Shown in pieces: positions 11,081 through 23,334 of a DNA stretch of 64,000 bases. Position numbers and translations under genes: made by a program. Under the pieces are notes generated by a model that saw only the letters and a list, made by a program, of their open reading frames with translations, did not search any database and was not told where the DNA came from. How positions within the stretch are numbered: position 1 is the stretch's first letter; the number at the start of each line of letters is the position of its first letter. The DNA comes from Tenebrio molitor. Its lineage: Eukaryota > Arthropoda > Insecta > Coleoptera > Tenebrionidae. The DNA is taken from the NCBI RefSeq assembly GCF_963966145.1, contig NC_091047.1, forward strand, positions 28,892,001-28,956,000. Direction: 5' to 3'.

Positions 11081-11185
11081 AGTAGGTATAACGTAATTGA
11101 AGTTAATTAAGATAAGTGATTTAAGACAATTAAATGTTCAGTTGTTGTTTTGTTTTTTTGCTATTTTGATAAAAAGTCTTCGTAG

Positions 11186-11320
11186 GGCCGGTTTCACCAA
11201 CGTGAGTTAAATTTAACTACAGATTAAAATATACGAAAACATTGTTATAACAATAGGTAACTAAAGTAACAAAGCATTTTAACCTACAGTTAACTTTAAC
11301 TGACGTTGGTGAAACCAGCC
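11186..11320. mobile_element. Short MITE with GGCYGGTTTCACCAACG termini
   Basis: Inverted ends: GGCCGGTTTCACCAACGTGA at the left, and TGACGTTGGTGAAACCAGCC at the right. Inner parts also pair imperfectly (GAGTTAAATTTAACTACAG with CTACAGTTAACTTTAACTG). 135 bp, no coding capacity. Confidence 0.85.
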
Positions 11321-12077
11321 TTTAGATTTTTAGATTTAGATTTTTTTTAATTTATCTTTTACCGTTTCTTTTTAAGAATTTACAAATATATTATATTTAG
11401 TACTAGCTAGCTTTTATCTATCGCTTTGCTAGCGTAGCTAATGTGACAACGACAATATCAAACTGATCTTTTATTTGAAAGTTTCTTTAAAAGTTGTTGT
11501 AACTATCTGTACTAATCTGTATGAACTACTGAAGGTCATGATTTATTTTTTAACGTCGGACACACTGTTTGATCATTAAGTGCCTGACATTCGGACCTAT
11601 CAAAATGCTGAATTTTTCGCGTTGTTTGAGCATTCTTCTATTGCAAACTAGTAAAACTGACAACAGTGCAATTGATATTGACGCTATTTATAACCTCAAA
11701 CTTAGAAAAACATAACCAACATGCCAAAACAACGTGAGTGCATTTTCTGTACAGTTCCATCTAAATTTTTTGATAAAACAATTTAGAAAATATAAAATAT
11801 ATCCAAAATAAACTCAAATCACAAGGTTTATCTCATAATCTAAACCCTGTTCACACGTCAAATATCCACAGCTTGTTCAATTATGTTGATTTTATTAAAC
11901 AATAAATTATCCTTGTAATCCTTTATGGTAACTCAAAATGATACAAAGTGGGGCAACTCAAACGACAGTTTAAGTTTGGGAAATTGATGCACATGCTTTG
12001 AAAAAAAGGTTATTTAATATAACGCCGAGAAAAGAAATTTGCTTGACCAGATATTTTAAATTGATTTAATTACGGCA
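11321..12077. other. Intergenic DNA, nothing recognised
   Basis: AT-rich sequence between two MITEs; no credible gene or terminal repeat. Confidence 0.35.
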
Positions 12078-13111
12078 CACAGTGGGAAAAATTACTGAAA
12101 AGCTGGCCAAAAGTCGAAAAAATCAAAATAATTTATTGAAAATTGAAAAATAGGGGTTTTCGAGATCGCTGGTTACGAATTTGTTCTTAGTTTTTCCAAA
12201 AACAAAATGGCGGATCCAAAATGGCGATTCGAAATATTACCAAGTTTATCAATTTTTATGAAATTTTGTAATGGGACTGTTTTTAGGTCACTGATTACAA
12301 ATTTGGTATTAGTCTTTCAAAAAAAAAATGGCGGATCCAAAATGGTGATTATAATATAACGTTCAGAATTTCAGTTAAACTTGGTTTAATGAGCCTGAAA
12401 AACGCAATCTCGTGAGATAAACAGCTTTGTTGCCGTCCATAACCGTAACAAAGAAATTTTAATTATGAAAAAAATACACGATCAAATGCATCTGCAAACA
12501 TTTTCGCTTTTTGCACTTCATCGCCATTTCCGAAGAAAAATTAAAAAAAAAAGAAAAAGCGCTGGTGGGCGCAGCTAATTTTTGCATAATATTACACAGG
12601 AAGGTTTAATAAACAATATAGGGGTGATAAGAGAGTGGGCATATGTGGGATTTTTTTTGTATGTCACTATTCATTCAAGATTTTTGAATGAGATTTGCGA
12701 AAAATACAGCACATTCATCATTACACTAATTATAAAATAAAATTTAATAATAAATTTTATTTTATAATTACAGGACAGGTTTGCAATTAATAAATATTTT
12801 GTGGTACATTTCATTCTACATTCTTTGGGGAAGATGATCCATTTTGTTGCGCTTTATTAACGCAATTTCTGACGAAATAAGAAGCGAAACAATTAACAGC
12901 ACGTTTGACGCTCAGAAACACGGGGCATTTATTCGTTTCAATGCTCACTTTTTAAGCGATGCCACGAAGGTATAAAGGACAACTGTGACTTATTAATCGG
13001 TTTATTTTATACCAGAGATCCTCTAGGAATAATTTATGTGCGAAAAAGTCCCTAATTCAGACTTCGATTTTTCGACTTTTGGCCAGCTTTTTGGTATTAT
13101 TTCCCACTGTG
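12078..13111. mobile_element. 1.03-kb MITE with CACAGTGGGAAA termini
   Basis: The left end CACAGTGGGAAAAATTACTG continues AAAAGCTGGCCAAAAGTCGA; the right end is the reverse complement with small differences (TCGACTTTTGGCCAGCTTTT ... TTTCCCACTGTG). The interior has direct repeats of AAAATGGCGGATCCAAAATGG (near 12206 and 12326) but no transposase. Confidence 0.8.
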
Positions 13112-13434
13112 CGGCATGGAGAGGAATTAAAAAAATTAACCAAGTTTTGATTTTTCTTTAGATCAATTCAACCGCTTTGCCACGTGCATTTTCGATCTAA
13201 ATTGCGATGGTTTTGGTGAAAAACAATCTGTATGAGAGGTTTAAACGGGATTGTCATTGTCAGATTAGGACGAATGCAGTAAATTTAAGTAAATTAATCA
13301 TTAAAATTTGAAAACTCGAATGGTATTTAATTAGATTATTTTATATTTTAGACAGGATTTATACGAGGGCAGTTCATGAATTATTGTCTTTAACTGAAAA
13401 ATTTAAAATTATTATATTTTTCATACATTTAGCA

Positions 13435-13745
13435 TATCGATGCACAAGATGCTTTAATGCCTTTGGAAAAAAGATATTTGTCTCGTTCCGCAAGCCCCTC
13501 ATTCGCCGAAGTGATCACCTGTTCATCATCAGAAAAATGGGTTCCTGGAAGACGTTCTTTTAATTTTGGGAATGGGAAGTAGTCACTGGGGGCTAGATCA
13601 GGAGAATAGGAGGGCTGCTGGAAAATCTCAAAATCTACGTTGTGAATAACAGCCATCGAAACATGACTTTTGACCTTTTGCGTGCGGGAGCGTTGTCTTG
13701 ATGGAACAGAACGCCGCGTCTCAATTTTTCTCGTCTTTTTCCTTT
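13435..13745 (-). pseudogene. Mariner transposase C-terminal fragment, broken
   Basis: Minus-strand translation gives RREKLRRGVLFHQDNAPA, then after a frame change a block containing SPDLAPSDYF and LFSKGIKA. These are the second and third catalytic segments of mariner (DD34D) transposases, followed by the C-terminal tail. At least one frameshift and a degraded end make it inactive. The N-terminal half is missing and no TIRs could be placed. Confidence 0.8.
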
Positions 13746-13755
13746 TATGCCTGAA

Positions 13756-14399
13756 ATAATATTTAAATTTTCAATTTTTGCATTCATCCGAACTTTCAAA
13801 CACCTCCAACAAGGCTTAAAAATTCAAAACTGACGTTCATACAGGCACTCCAAAAATGACCTGAATCGGCATTGATCTGATCCGAACTTAAAAGTAAATT
13901 TCAAAAAGACAATAATATCTTTATAAATTTAACCATTAGAACGCATTCAATTCATTCATTCATTCTTTTTTTTCCATGCAAATAATGCTAAAATTACTAA
14001 ATAATAAAAATAATTTTCCATTGACACATTTAGAAACAGTTTTAATAACACGAAGATGATTCGTTATCTACTGCATCTGACACAAGAGGACGGCCCACTT
14101 ATGCTAAAAAAAGCCCAATTTACACACGAACTGGTTAAATAAATAACTATTTTGACACAGTAATTTAAAAAATGGAACATCATTTTAATTATAGTCTATA
14201 TTATCTTTTCGTAAAACTTAATAAAACCTAAAAACCGAATTTGTATGTCCCACAGGTTATAGGTTTTTATTTGTCAAGGTGTTTCAACAATAAACAAACC
14301 TAAAATGGTCCACGCGATATTTTATTCAACTGATTCCAGAATTCTTGTTGCAGAACTTGGAGTAACTTCGAACCAAGATTAAAATTTTTCATTTTGAAA
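13756..14399. other. Intergenic DNA, nothing recognised
   Basis: AT-rich DNA with no gene call. A short AGCCCAATTTACACACGAAC near 14112 resembles part of the foldback at 60420-60558. Confidence 0.35.
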
Positions 14400-15250
14400 C
14401 GCACAGCTGTTGTCATTGAGACGTTACAAGCACTTAATTATGCATGGGGTCGATATTAATCCATTTTTTGCCACTTATAATCCCATTAATCGCCAGTCCG
14501 TCCAATAAATTAGCCTTCTCGATTGAAACGTCGAACAATATGTAACTAATGAACAGAAGCAGCCTTAGATTCACATGTCGACCTTATCACAATCTCTCAT
14601 TAAGACAAATCGTGCGACATTAAACCAACTCAAGGTTCAAAAAGGGTACATCCGGAAACGACTCTCTTAAAGTGAGCAGCTTCCGCACCTCTCCGAATCG
14701 ACAAACTAATTAGCGATTGTCGACGATTTAATCCACCACCAAGCGAACCCCTTCTTCGTGCAGCTGTAATTCTTCGCATGTTGACCTCCGGGTCAGACGT
14801 ATTAAATTATTTGAGATTAAAACCGCACAATGGCAACATTCCAATTAAAAATAATTACGTACTAATTATCCGAAAGTCTTAATCGACGTTAGATTTATGG
14901 TAAAAATCTCGACGCTCCGACGAGGACCTCACGAGTGAAAGCTTTTAAGGGATTCCTTGTAGATAATTACGAGAAGGACGTCGATACTGAAACGCTGTTA
15001 ATTAATTCACAAGTTCCAATGGCGTTTGCTGGGGCCGCTTTTAAAACGAATTTTAAAACGAGTGAAAATAATTAAGCGGTTTGAAAAAAATCATTCGAAA
15101 AAAATCGCATGAATATTAGAAGTACTGACAGTGGAGAATTTCAAGGTACTACACTTTGTTCGACGCCACTTTCATAAATAATAAATTATCATAATGAATT
15201 GTGGCGAACGAATCGATTACTCACAAAAACTATATTACAGGAAGTGTCGG
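14400..15250. promoter_or_regulatory. Possible cis-regulatory region
   Basis: An ~850-bp stretch of balanced, non-repetitive sequence, unlike the A/T-rich repeats around it. It holds several homeodomain-type TAATTA/TAATTAG cores and no terminal inverted repeats or open frames. This is the sort of sequence expected of a conserved enhancer, but conservation cannot be judged here. Speculative. Confidence 0.2.
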
Positions 15251-16090
15251 AAAGTTTTCTTCGACATAAAAATGGATTTGTCCTTAGGGCTCAGTTTCAA
15301 TTTTAAATATCAGTTTGTAGTCTTTTAAAAACTAAAGAAAGAACCATAACAGCAACTGTTACTGCTATTATTTTTTTGTAATTAAAATTTAAAAAAGATT
15401 ACTTACAGATTACTCTAAGTACTTTCTGGTCGTTACAAAGTAAAAAGGAGAACACTTAACAATCACTAAAAAGTCTACAAAGTAAAAATAAGTGCGGTTA
15501 AATAATATAAAAGAGATCTAACAATGCACCAAGTGAGAGTAAAAACTTATTTACCATACCTGATTAGTTTCCTATTATAACTTTGTCAGTACGATTCTTT
15601 CCCCGTGTCGTTTATCCAAAATTGAATTTTTAGTGGGATATCCTTGTGGTTGTACTTTTAAACTCAAAAGAGAAAGTTTGATTGAAGAATTTTGTATTTT
15701 TTAAGACTTTGTAAATATCGATAACGAAAATAGTAACCTAAATGTATTTTTAGAACATCATTTAGATCCATAAGAAACATCTCAGAGCTTAGCCTAGTTG
15801 GATTAAAAATAAATGTTCCTATAACAATTTCTTGTGTGCTCAAAATGTCAAACAAATTTTACGATCGTATTTCAATTTTTTTAAGCACAAAACGTATTAT
15901 CTATGTACCTATATTTTTCCGTATTTCTCTTTTATCCATCATAAAATGGTGTTCAATAAAACCAACAAAGAGAAAGTCATATTTAAAATTTTCTAAAAAT
16001 TAACTAAGCTTGCGATTGCCATCCGATGTGGAAGAATTTTAAAATTGTGTTGTAAAAAGAAGTAAGTAGAGGTATGAAGTTGTCGAATAT
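15251..16090. other. Intergenic DNA, nothing recognised
   Basis: No credible coding exon or terminal repeat. Confidence 0.35.
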
Positions 16091-16278
16091 ATCGGGTGTT
16101 CATTTAAAGTTGATGTTGACGAGTCGATTGTGAACGCACCACTCGTCAGTCTGCATTGTAAAAGCACAAACAACGCAAAAGGTGAGGTTAGATTTAAACA
16201 GCTGATCCGTTATGTAATCCGTAGTGCGTTCACAATCAACTCTTCAACGCCAGCTTTGAGGATAAATGAACACCCGAT
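16091..16278. mobile_element. Small MITE, family A copy 2
   Basis: Termini ATCGGGTGTTCATTTAAA at the left and ...AAATGAACACCCGAT at the right. Sub-terminal GAGTCGATTGTGAACGCAC is matched by its inverted partner GTGCGTTCACAATCAACTC. Non-coding, 188 bp; the same family as 2135-2294 and 49717-49886. Confidence 0.85.
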
Positions 16279-17429
16279 ACATATACACAGTAGCACACAT
16301 TGGTAAAATATTTCTCTCACATCTGTGAATTTTCACATAAATAAGTGAAAGATTTTACAATTTTGTTTCCACAAATTACTTTCAAATCAATGAATTAATT
16401 AATCATTTAAGATAGTTAACAAACCTTGAAAATATATTAGTAATGTCGGTGAGCGTTACAGTTCAAAATGAATTTTAATATTTACCGAATAACTATGTTG
16501 TTTACGATTTTTTTTATTCCTTAGCTGCCAAATAATATTTCCATTCAAAATTTTACTTCAGTGGTTTGCGTCGTATTTAAGTGCTATCAACGCTGTTTGT
16601 CTAATTTCCAAAAAGATCCATACACCGGGTGTCACAATTAAAGTGGCATTTTGTCTAAAACTACATTGGCAATTGTAGCATGCAATACGGCAAAATTCAA
16701 GATTCTTTATTACAGAATACAAACGGCATTTAAACAAATAAATTTCATCTTGTTCATGATGAAAAAAAAAATATCCACACGTGCAGACCAATTAATTCAA
16801 AATATGTAAAACAAATAATCTATGGATTAATTACATATAATGAAAAAGACAAAAAGATGGTTTTAGTCGTTTTTTGAAAATCTCGAAAACAAGTCCACCT
16901 TCTTGTCAAAAAAAAGCGACAAAACACTGTTTACTCTATGTGACAAAGTTCTAAAAATAGAGTCAATTTAAGCATCTTATCTAGCGCACACCGATGCTGT
17001 GAATCTATTTCACTTTTTTTCTCATCGAACATATCACAGCGATTTGCATTTGTTTACAGGCACATTTGCATGCCTACTAGATGTGTCCTTTGGATTAGCG
17101 TGCTGGCTTGTCTCGTTGCTGAGATAAAACAGCCGTAAACATTTCAAGTAATTAATATCTATTATTGCGAACGTTTCCGTGTTCGAGAGGTGCATTAGCG
17201 AAATTCCTTTCGCCGTCAAAACACCGACGCCTCCTTCGATCCGTCGAAAAGTGGCAAAATACCGATTTTTTTTCGCATCCATCAGCCGATGTTGCAATTG
17301 TATATTTTAACACTAACCTAGCCCAACAACTAAAAATAAACGGGCTTGTTGTTTCAAGGCGCACTTAGTTGGATCCCCTTACCGTTCGACATTCACGCGA
17401 CAACCTGATGTTTTTATTTAGTCAATGTG
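16279..17429. other. Intergenic DNA, nothing recognised
   Basis: Overlapping reading frames on both strands near 17030-17370 are short and show no recognisable domain. Confidence 0.35.
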
Positions 17430-17730
17430 ACTTAGAGACGGCTTGGTTTTGGGCTTTTTTTCGACGCGTCCTCCCAAGGTGACAGGTGGGTCAGAAATAG
17501 ACGCGGGGCTATTCTGGCGCGGAAGTCGCACTCGTGCGCGGGAAAAAACGCCGTTTTCGACGGGGAGGAGACCCAGGCGGCCTTGCACCGCGCCCGATTT
17601 GGAACCTATTGAGTTTCGATGGGGCCAGGTTCGGTTCGCGCAAATATGACATCCTTTACATTACGCTGCTTTGTATGGAAGATTATGCATGCGGAGCGTT
17701 ACTCATTGTGTCGATGTCGTAAAATCGGGT
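17430..17730. promoter_or_regulatory. GC/CpG-rich island, possible promoter or enhancer
   Basis: About 250 bp rich in CpG (GCGCGGGAAA, GACGCGGGGC, ACCGCGCCCG) in an otherwise AT-rich region, with an E-box-like ACAGGTGGG. Overlapping frames through it are compositional and carry no domain. It lies between repeats and upstream of no recognised exon. Confidence 0.25.
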
Positions 17731-18578
17731 TCATTCACACGCTCGTGTTTACATTTTTTTTTTTTCGATTACGAAGTGGATTCGATCTAACACTCTGATT
17801 CCACAAATATCTCCGTTTTTTTATCGCGCCAGAAAGCGAAATTATGAACGTTTAAAACATTAATCGTGTTTTGCAGTTCCAACCTCAAAAACGTATGAAT
17901 ATCTACAAAAAAAAAACTACATACATAATACGGTAGCCATCTTACTAAGTGCAAGATACATTAATTCTGATGCAACTGTCAAGGTGGAAAAATGTTTATC
18001 ATTCAGTGTTTACAAGTTGGATTCACTGGCGATGAGATCAAGAGGGAAAAATCGGACAACGGCAAACTCCTCCGATGGTCACAGTTTAGTAAATGTAAAC
18101 TCCAGCGATGGTCATTTTCTTGACCTCCACGTCATCGACATTTTTCAATTATTTTACTTAAGTTAACGTTAAGATAAAAATTGAAATACTCTGTGAAAAT
18201 GAATAAAAGATTCGTCCATTTTCTTACTATGCGTACACGTGCAAATTTTCCAAAAGTCTGTAGTGTAAGTTATGTTTGGGTGAAAATGTAACTGAGGTTA
18301 GACGGGTGTAGACGTGTTAAATATGTATCAAAAATGTCAGATAAGATAATGTGTAAATATGAAATCAGAAATAATTTTATATAAAACGCTGCTATACCAA
18401 ATTAAAGAATGTAAATGTAAGTGCCATAAGCATACAGGGTGTTGTAAAATACACATAAAAAACGGTAATTAGCGATGATAGATAGAAATCATCAACTGTT
18501 TTTTTTTTTAATAATAAGAGTCTTCTCGTTTTCGAGATAAAAACAAGTAAAGATTGTTGGAAATTTCCAGTATAAGGC
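17731..18578. other. Intergenic DNA with a probable MITE end
   Basis: A CAGGGTGTTGTAAAA end at about 18435 starts what is probably another MITE, but its partner end was not found. No gene. Confidence 0.3.
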
Positions 18579-19048
18579 ATTCACGATCTTTTTGGGACCG
18601 AGTTGGCTATGGCCATCTAGTGATTTTGTTGGCAGTACATCGGTGATAACAAAATTTCCTAAAGGAAATTGACACTTTTTGTGTTAGGTTAGGTTGTTTT
18701 CAGTTTAGGGTTATATTTTCTGAATAGGTACATTGTTGCCGGATCTCTTGAATCTGATCTGTTATTTTTAAATTAAATTAAATCGTTTAATAGAAATTTT
18801 TTATCATCTCAAATTATTTTGGCAATTTTGACTGTTCCTTTGGCGGAAAGTTAAAGTATTTTTACATGCTTAATAAATAATTCAGTTTCTTACGAATATT
18901 AAAATAATAAATCTGGCAATCCGGTGGCAAGAAAATGTCGAACAGACACTGACAGGAAAAAAAATTGCATCCGTTGCATCACTGAGTCAGTTAGTCCAAC
19001 ATGAAAAGAAAAAATCATAGCCAACTCGGTCCCAAAAAGATCGTGAAT
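18579..19048. mobile_element. 470-bp MITE with ATTCACGATC termini
   Basis: About 33-bp nearly perfect inverted ends: ATTCACGATCTTTTTGGGAC then CGAGTTGGCTATG at the left, with the reverse complement ending GATCGTGAAT at the right. No coding capacity. The ATTCACGAT end also occurs near 33013 and 37560, in another context. Confidence 0.85.
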
Positions 19049-19766
19049 AATACGTTACTAAATTAAAATTGGTTAATAATGTAGTCCTGGTTGCTTAGCA
19101 ACCATAATAATTAATTATTGTATGTTAAAATAACAAAATAATTTATAAGTGGCGCAAATGGGACTAGAAAAGGTTACTGAACCTTTTGGAACCCTCAAAC
19201 AGCTAATTTTTTTTTGCATGTGTATTTCAAAAACCTGTATAAAAATATATAAAGCAGAAAGTTAGAAGGTCATTTTGCCAGCTTTTTTTTGTGATGAACT
19301 CTAACTGAGTTTAAGGGATTAAAAAACCATATGAAGGTTATTTAAATTCTCAGGGAATCAACACATATTTTCCTTTATTCCACATCACACTTTAATGCAG
19401 TACAGCTTGACAAACCTAACGTGGCCGCTGAGGGTAAGATGCATATAAAAATCTGAATATTTCTCTTTCTTTCTCCTATTCCAGCATAGTCGGTCTTAGT
19501 TTCTCCTTTTCCCATCTGTACATTTAACCAGCCACACTAAGTTTTTCAAACTATAATTACTTTGCGTCAGATTTGTGACGGTTCTCAAAATTTTGAGATA
19601 ATGAAAGAGAAAGACACGCAAAACATTTATTTCTTTTAATAATTCTGTTATTTACTGTTGGTAAAAATATATTTTGGAGTATCTAAGTGACCTTAGTACT
19701 TAGTAGTTGAATAACCTAACCTAGTTGTAAAATAGAAATCCCTAAACCTTATTGCAAATTTACTGA
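19049..19766. other. 3' flank of the membrane-protein gene
   Basis: AT-rich sequence; it should contain the 3' untranslated region of the minus-strand gene at 19767-20450. No polyadenylation signal stands out enough to call. Confidence 0.35.
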
Positions 19767-20450
19767 TTAAAACCCTAATCCCGGTACTTGGCCCGCATGA
19801 GGTGCACTCATTCTTAGCGCAGATCTAGAATAATTATCGGCGATCTGTAGATGTGTTTCCTTGATGATTCGGTACTCGATAACTCCAATGGGAATCATAT
19901 ACAGAAAAGGTACTGCAAAAATCGTTAAAAGATCTCCTAGGAAAAAAAGAATACGCCAAGGCACTCACTATGCTCCACAATTAACATCACCAATATCCAC
20001 TGAGCAACTGTGTCGTTGGTATTACCGAGGTACACAATTAACAAACCCAATGCTTGCAGTACCATCGCACAAACGTTGAAACAAATAAAAATGATAATAC
20101 AAACGCGGTCTTCCTTCAAAACAACAAAGATTTGTATTTTAAAAGTGATATAATGGGAGGTACCTTTGTGACTCCAACCAAGAGCAACACGCCAGCTAAA
20201 GTCAGTAAAACTACGTTGAGGGATATCACAGTCTCGGGACCTTCCGGTAAAGGGAGGAGGATCAGGAGAAGGATTTTCGTAATAGCAATCGTCTGCAATC
20301 AAAGAATTAAAGTTGACGTTTACACGTAAAGACGTGTACTGGGGTACTGATGGGTGAGATTTTGTGCGGTGATGAGGAACTTACTAAAAAAACGAAAGAC
20401 CCTATTAAACACCCAGTTCTAATGCTAAGGCAGAAACAACACGTGGACAT
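19767..20450 (-). CDS. Four-pass membrane protein, DUF4728-like
   Basis: Four minus-strand exons join to a 169-residue protein: 20385-20450, 20164-20292, 19969-20113 and 19767-19936. The junctions use consensus sites (A|GTAAGT, TTGCAG|A, AAG|GTACCT, TTGAAG|G, A|GTGAGT, CCTAG|GA) and phases agree throughout. The start is the ATG before STCCFCLSIRTG; an in-frame ATG 16 codons upstream is less likely. That N-terminal Cys-rich 'CFCLSxRTG' motif followed by four hydrophobic segments (about residues 13-32, 40-65, 72-96 and 112-132) is typical of insect DUF4728 tetraspan proteins, which include the septate-junction pasiflora proteins. The C terminus is polar, ending GQVPGLGF. Membrane location is well supported; a specific role is not. 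Introns are about 32-92 bp. Confidence 0.8.
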
Positions 20451-22529
20451 ACTCGAAGCTTGACAATTTTTGACAATTGACGTTCCCCTAAGAATCAAAT
20501 GTCATTCTCCGATATTAAACCAGATAACGATCTGCAGTTTAGTGTAAAAGTGAGTCATTCTGAGTTATTTTAAATGCACTATTAATTTTTCATTAGTTTG
20601 TGAAAAAACTAGACGCATTATTTTCACCGTTCGTAACGAAACACTTAATTTTTGTTCACGAATAGAATAATTATTTTCGAATTACATTAATTGGTGACAG
20701 TACCGATAATATCGAATCCATGAGTCACAACTTTGATCTGAATATTTTTACGGTTACTTGAACGATAACTGGTTGTCATTTTTGAATGAAAAATTTTCGG
20801 GTGAATGAATTTTTCTATCAGATTAGAAAGTGGAATTGTGATTAATGAGGAATGGGCTAATGTCCAAAATCTAGACACGCGTAACAAAAGATCACGACGT
20901 TATCAGGAATGATTAAGCGAATTATCGAGAACACCGACCAGGACACACTTGCACTTTGTTAGAAAATGTGTTTGTCCAAATTTTGATCGGAACGACCAAA
21001 TATGTAAACAAATCTGATATCAGATACATATCCATGCATAAAAATTAGTTTGACAAGATCACCACATTCTTGTTGAAACTGATGTACGATTTACTAAATT
21101 GTTGTCTTTTTGATGTTTTTCTAAAGTCTCGAAATTGTTTAAACGTGGCTTGCGACAAAACAGCCATCACTAAAAGTGAGGTTACCTACGTCATCAGTCA
21201 ATAGAAAGTGAGGTTAGGTAGCAAAAAGCCTTATACTCAAATCTTCAGAATGTTCTGTTCAATTCTGTTCTAGAGCCCACCAAACACCTCTATGATATAG
21301 AGTTACAGACACTTTATTACCACTATAGGCGGTTGTTACTTTCATGGTTTATTTTCACTTAATTATCACAGAAATATTTTTCTTTCTTGCTAGAAATTCA
21401 AATACGTATGAAAATATTAAAAATTTTCCTCACAAAGAAGACACGTTTTCAAGTCCATTGAACCCAATAAAGTTTCTTATTCTTTTCTGTAAGAAATCAT
21501 TTCATAGGACAAATCTCACTTTCTAAGCAACCTTATAGAAATTTAATTTGAACATTTGAAACCAGAAAATGAGATCATCTGAATTATAGCAGTGATGTAC
21601 TGTACAAAATTTGCTAATTTTTGGGAAGACAAATTAAATATACATACCCGTATAGTCAAAGAAAGTAATAAACTTTCATTTATAATTTGGTGTTGGTAAC
21701 ATCTCAAAAATATGTACAGGGTGTTAAAATACTTTACAGGGTTATCAAATAATTTCTTGTTTTATTACTGACACCGAAAGATTGTAAGTAATAATAACAG
21801 TATTCTAGAAAATAAAATGAATTCAGTCAAGCAGCAAAAAATATGGTAAGAATTCAATCCTCGATGTGGTACTGCTACCTCGTGGTACCTACTCACTCAC
21901 GTTTTCTTTTGGGTTGAAGTGTTTCAGACTCCTGACAGATTTTAGAAAATTTGCTATTACTACAACATTAAGCAACGTAAATATTTTGCTTACGTAATAA
22001 TCTTTTTATTACAGAAAATGGTAAGTATTAAAATAAAAAGTAGGTTAGGCTTAGGTAACGATGATAATCAACATTAATTATTACTCATGAAAATCTCATC
22101 GAGGAGGCTTCATATTTCACGTTCGCGGGTGTCGCTCGACCAGCATGTTAATTTCAAAAACGTTTTTACGTGATCGACCCGTTGGCAGAGTGACGGAAAA
22201 AACTTCGTCATACTCTCACAGTCATAGCTTGAAGCTTGAGGATGACACCACACAATAAACAAGGAATTTCCTGAATCGCGGAGAGAGGTACCGCTAACTT
22301 GTAGATTCGTTTATCGGCTGTATTAATTGGTTTTTTTGTTGTGTGGAATAGAAACGAAAATTGCAGTCGAGTCCGGCGTGGAGTGAATTCACCCGTAAAT
22401 GTCACCACCGTTGGTCTGGTAACTTTCACATTTGTTTTATGAGTCACGCTGTATTTTTTCCTGCGAGATTTCCATTGTGCTCGTTATCTGGCAACACACT
22501 CAGCCAGGGCAAATAAAACGACAAAGTAA
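20451..22529. other. Intergenic DNA between the membrane-protein and C/EBP genes
   Basis: Contains the presumed promoter of the membrane-protein gene, which is on the minus strand. Near 21716 a CAGGGTGTTAAAATAC and CAGGGTTATC pair suggests MITE ends, but no partner was found. No credible coding exon. Confidence 0.35.
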
Positions 22530-23334
22530 ATCCGAGATATTTATTAAATAATAAAAACAAGAACATTTTAAGTAGTATAAAATATACACCATTATTATAA
22601 ACATCTTTACAAAAAATGTAGTTCTTTGGAAATATATTAAGATTTACAAGTACACTCTATACATTATACATTTATACATTAACTTACAAATATATATTAC
22701 AATAATAAAATTATAAGGTGTAACAACGATATATTTTTTGTAGAAAAATACATCTCAAATACATTTAATTTACTAACAGTTAAGAAGGTACACGGATTGC
22801 ATCGGTTTAAAAATATAAATCTATATTACAATAATATAGTCGCATTGTTTTAAATACAATTTATCGATCACAAAAAACGAACGGAATAATTCTAATGTAA
22901 TTTTAATACCCGTTAACAAACTCTTGTTGAAGAATGCGGTCCGGCAAAAGACTCGGGAGACGTTTCCGCTGGAAACAGTTTCGTTGCACAGATCACAAAC
23001 AAATCCCCAACCTCTTGCAGGACCCGATCTGTATCTCTAATAAATTAAATAAGTCCTTACTTAACAGAACACGTCGTAATAGGAGATCTATCATAAACTA
23101 AACGAACCTTGAAGATTCTTCAAAGGGGACAAAACTCTCCGAAATTCGAATGATCGGCCTTACGCGACAAGGCAGCAAGTTTATTGTCATTTTGGGGATT
23201 AAAGCTCTTTCGATTCGTGAACGAGCAGCAGAGGCTACGGTCCGTAATCGTGGATATTGTCCATCATCCTCTGTCTGTCTTCGGACCTGGGGAGAAAAAC
23301 GTTAGGTCCGGGAGGGAGAAAGCGCAACAAGCTC
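22530..23334 (-). other. Likely 3' untranslated region of C/EBP
   Basis: The ~800 bp downstream of the C/EBP stop is very AT-rich with many ATTTA-type motifs on the minus strand, as in unstable mRNAs of regulatory genes. A minus-strand AATAAA falls near 22536-22541, a plausible polyadenylation signal. Extent is inferred. Confidence 0.4.
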
